From contig SKZM01000050.1 of NCBI GenBank assembly GCA_007127385.1, positions 1-6,837 of the forward strand: a DNA stretch of 6,837 nt. Direction: 5' to 3'. Shown one piece after another: positions 5,588-6,837 of this stretch (position 1 is its first letter; every line of letters begins with the position of its first letter). Position numbers and translations under genes: made by a program. The notes below the pieces were generated by a model. That model ran no database searches, had not been told where the DNA came from, and saw nothing but the letters and a program-made list of their open reading frames with translations. The stretch is from Methanosalsum sp. (GTDB taxonomy: Archaea > Halobacteriota > Methanosarcinia > Methanosarcinales > Methanosarcinaceae).

Positions 5588-6292
5588 TCACCCTATGATG
5601 ATGGTTCCTTTCTGGATGCCATCCACAGGTTCTGTTTTCAGGTTTCTCTGGAAAATCACGTCTATAAGGTTCTGGGGATCAGTTGCATCCATGACAATAG
5701 TTTCTATCTGGCATCTTTCAATCATTTTTGCTGCCAGGGGGTCTACAGGAGATTTTGATCCTGCCTTCATCTCTACGGACATGACTACCTCTATCAGTTC
5801 TTTTGCAGTCATCTTTTCAAACCTGACAGCACCAGGATCTGTTCCAGGGTCACTTGAATATACTCCGTCCACAGAGGTGGCAATTACAAGCAGATCAGCC
5901 CCCAGGTATTCTGCAAGAATGGCAGATACTGCATCAGTGGTCTGGCCGGGGATCACCCCCCCCATGACAACTATTTTTCCGGAAGAAAGTGCATTCTCTG
6001 CTTCCCTGTATGTGCCTGGTGGCTGTGGATATGCCTCTTTTCCCAATGATGATATCAGCAGATGAGCATTAAGACGGGTAATCTCTATTCCTATATAGTC
6101 GCATACCACCTCGTTTGCACCGATCTCCCTTGCAGCCTTAATATATTCTCTGGCAGCAGCCCCTCCTCCTGTTACTACCACTACTTCATGTTCCTGGGAA
6201 ATTCTTTCAAGGGCGTCTGCATACAGTGCAAATCTTTCAGGGTTCAGATCCCTGGCAAGTATTGATCCTCCAATAGATAGTACAACTAGCAT
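5588..6292 (-). CDS. pyrH: UMP kinase PyrH, archaeal type
   Basis: This complete 234-residue amino-acid-kinase-fold enzyme phosphorylates UMP to UDP with ATP in pyrimidine nucleotide synthesis. It is cytoplasmic and typically hexameric. Motifs run in family order: SIGGSIL (6-12), VTGGGAAAREYI (40-51), GANEVVCDYIGIEITRLNA (58-76, the archaeal signature), MGGVIPGQTTDAV (110-122, UMP site), TSVDGVYSSDP (139-149, nucleotide site) and AGSKSPVDPLAAKMI (177-191). The length is about that of other archaeal PyrH proteins. The ATG at 6292 is preceded by GAGG (6299-6302) at a 6-nt spacing. This site overlaps the TGA stop (6301-6303) of the upstream OB-fold gene, so the two are probably translationally coupled in one operon. 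Confidence 0.95.
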   Translation of the reverse strand: MLVVLSIGGSILARDLNPERFALYADALERISQEHEVVVVTGGGAAAREYIKAAREIGANEVVCDYIGIEITRLNAHLLISSLGKEAYPQPPGTYREAENALSSGKIVVMGGVIPGQTTDAVSAILAEYLGADLLVIATSVDGVYSSDPGTDPGAVRFEKMTAKELIEVVMSVEMKAGSKSPVDPLAAKMIERCQIETIVMDATDPQNLIDVIFQRNLKTEPVDGIQKGTIIIG

Positions 6293-6300
6293 GATAATCC

Positions 6301-6837
6301 TCAGTCCCTATGTTTCTTAAGCATTAAAGCTATCCCTGAAAGGGCCAGGGCTACAATTCCTGCAAGGGATGAAAATCCTGGCAGTACGTTATTTATTGAG
6401 AGCGGATCCCTGTACTTTTTCACTTTTTCACTATGGAGCGTATTTTCATTGAACAATCCTTCAGCTTCCACCAGTGTACCCGATTCCAGTATGGTAACTC
6501 CATAAAAGATAACTTTGATCCTTCCTTCAGATTCTGTATCTGTAATATGAATTATATAGTTGGTTGAATATTCTCTGATATCTGTAAGGTTTCCTTTTAT
6601 TCTGAGGTATTTTCCATTGAAGTTTTCCGGATGTTTCATTATATCTTCTATCTGTACATCACCGACATGCTCGACAGGGTGGTGCATTACATATTCCGGC
6701 AGGAACATATCTTCATCAAGTGGTCGGTGTATGAAATGTCCGGTCATCTTAACTTCGTCCCCTTTCTCAAAACCCAGAAACATATCTCTCTTTGTGGGGT
6801 CGAGTTTAAGGGAATATGATTCATCGCCAACAGATAC
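6301..6837 (-). CDS. Membrane-anchored OB-fold-like protein of unknown function, 5' end outside the window
   Basis: The frame is open from the right edge; an internal ATG at 6783 is not a convincing start, because 18 further codons precede it without a stop and read into the same beta-rich pattern (VSVGDESYSLKLDPTKRD). The 178 visible residues suggest the end of one OB-like unit (GDEVKMTGHFIHRP, strand-like) and then a second (about 60-140 of the visible part): GKYLRIKGNLTDI, NYIIHITD, RIKVIFYG, GTLVEAEGLF, TLHSEKVKKY. A final hydrophobic segment (VLPGFSSLAGIVALALSGIA) and a KKHRD tail suggest a C-terminal membrane anchor. The second unit resembles the fold of CcmE, the haem chaperone of cytochrome c maturation, but shows no clear haem-binding His/Cys-x3-Tyr motif, so this is fold-level similarity only. 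The gene lies 8 bp upstream of pyrH. Confidence 0.7.
   Translation of the reverse strand, partial: VSVGDESYSLKLDPTKRDMFLGFEKGDEVKMTGHFIHRPLDEDMFLPEYVMHHPVEHVGDVQIEDIMKHPENFNGKYLRIKGNLTDIREYSTNYIIHITDTESEGRIKVIFYGVTILESGTLVEAEGLFNENTLHSEKVKKYRDPLSINNVLPGFSSLAGIVALALSGIALMLKKHRD

Noticed and set aside
5595..6065. A 156-codon plus-strand open frame.
   Set aside because: It lies wholly antisense to pyrH, whose motifs are unmistakable; it is a by-product of pyrH codon use. The same applies to the plus-strand frames inside the aldehyde dehydrogenase (such as 2888-3301).
6301..6783. Taking the ATG at 6783 as the start of the OB-fold protein.
   Set aside because: The frame stays open to the window edge and the preceding residues continue the domain, so the gene is 5'-truncated by the window.

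Overview
The window looks like a chromosomal segment from a methanogenic archaeon, most likely of the Methanosarcinales. This rests on recognised protein families and not on a database search: an archaeal-type D-aminoacyl-tRNA deacylase (DtdA) with the long C-terminal extension, an archaeal UMP kinase, a ribose-1,5-bisphosphate isomerase of the archaeal AMP pathway, and a Trm5/Taw2-type tRNA-modification enzyme. AT-rich intergenic DNA with TATA-like boxes, T-tract terminators and GAGG-type ribosome-binding sites agrees with this. No insertion sequence, CRISPR array, tRNA or rRNA was found.

Layout. On the minus strand, reading right to left from 3843, come an aldehyde dehydrogenase (2476-3843), a 321-bp gap with a T-tract terminator and a TATA-like box, a Trm5/Taw2-like methyltransferase (1357-2154), and dtdA (1-1292). 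dtdA runs off the left edge of the window. The last two are 64 bp apart and probably cotranscribed; both act on tRNA. On the plus strand there is one protein gene, ribose-1,5-bisphosphate isomerase (4569-5498, possibly from 4521). It converges on a minus-strand pair: a membrane-anchored OB-fold-like protein (6301 to the right edge, 5' end outside the window) followed 8 bp later by pyrH (5588-6292).

The most interesting part is the roughly 700-bp gap between the divergent aldehyde dehydrogenase and isomerase genes (3844-4568), where no credible protein is visible. It holds two separate structured blocks. Block 1 (3994-4103) has two perfect inverted repeats (12 bp and 9 bp). A very good minus-strand TATA box lies at the right distance, so it is either the 5' leader of the aldehyde dehydrogenase mRNA or a small RNA. 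Block 2 (4241-4422) is a plus-strand candidate non-coding RNA. Its two ends pair perfectly (9 + 4 bp), it has an internal hairpin of more than 20 bp with G-U pairs that favour the plus strand, a TATA box sits exactly one promoter length upstream, and a T-rich tract follows. It does not resemble tRNA, SRP RNA or RNase P RNA by eye.

Functionally, the isomerase (salvage of the ribose of nucleoside monophosphates into the type III RuBisCO route) and PyrH (UMP to UDP) are nucleotide metabolism. DtdA and the methyltransferase-like protein are tRNA quality and modification. The aldehyde dehydrogenase resembles succinate-semialdehyde dehydrogenases, but its substrate is not fixed by the sequence.
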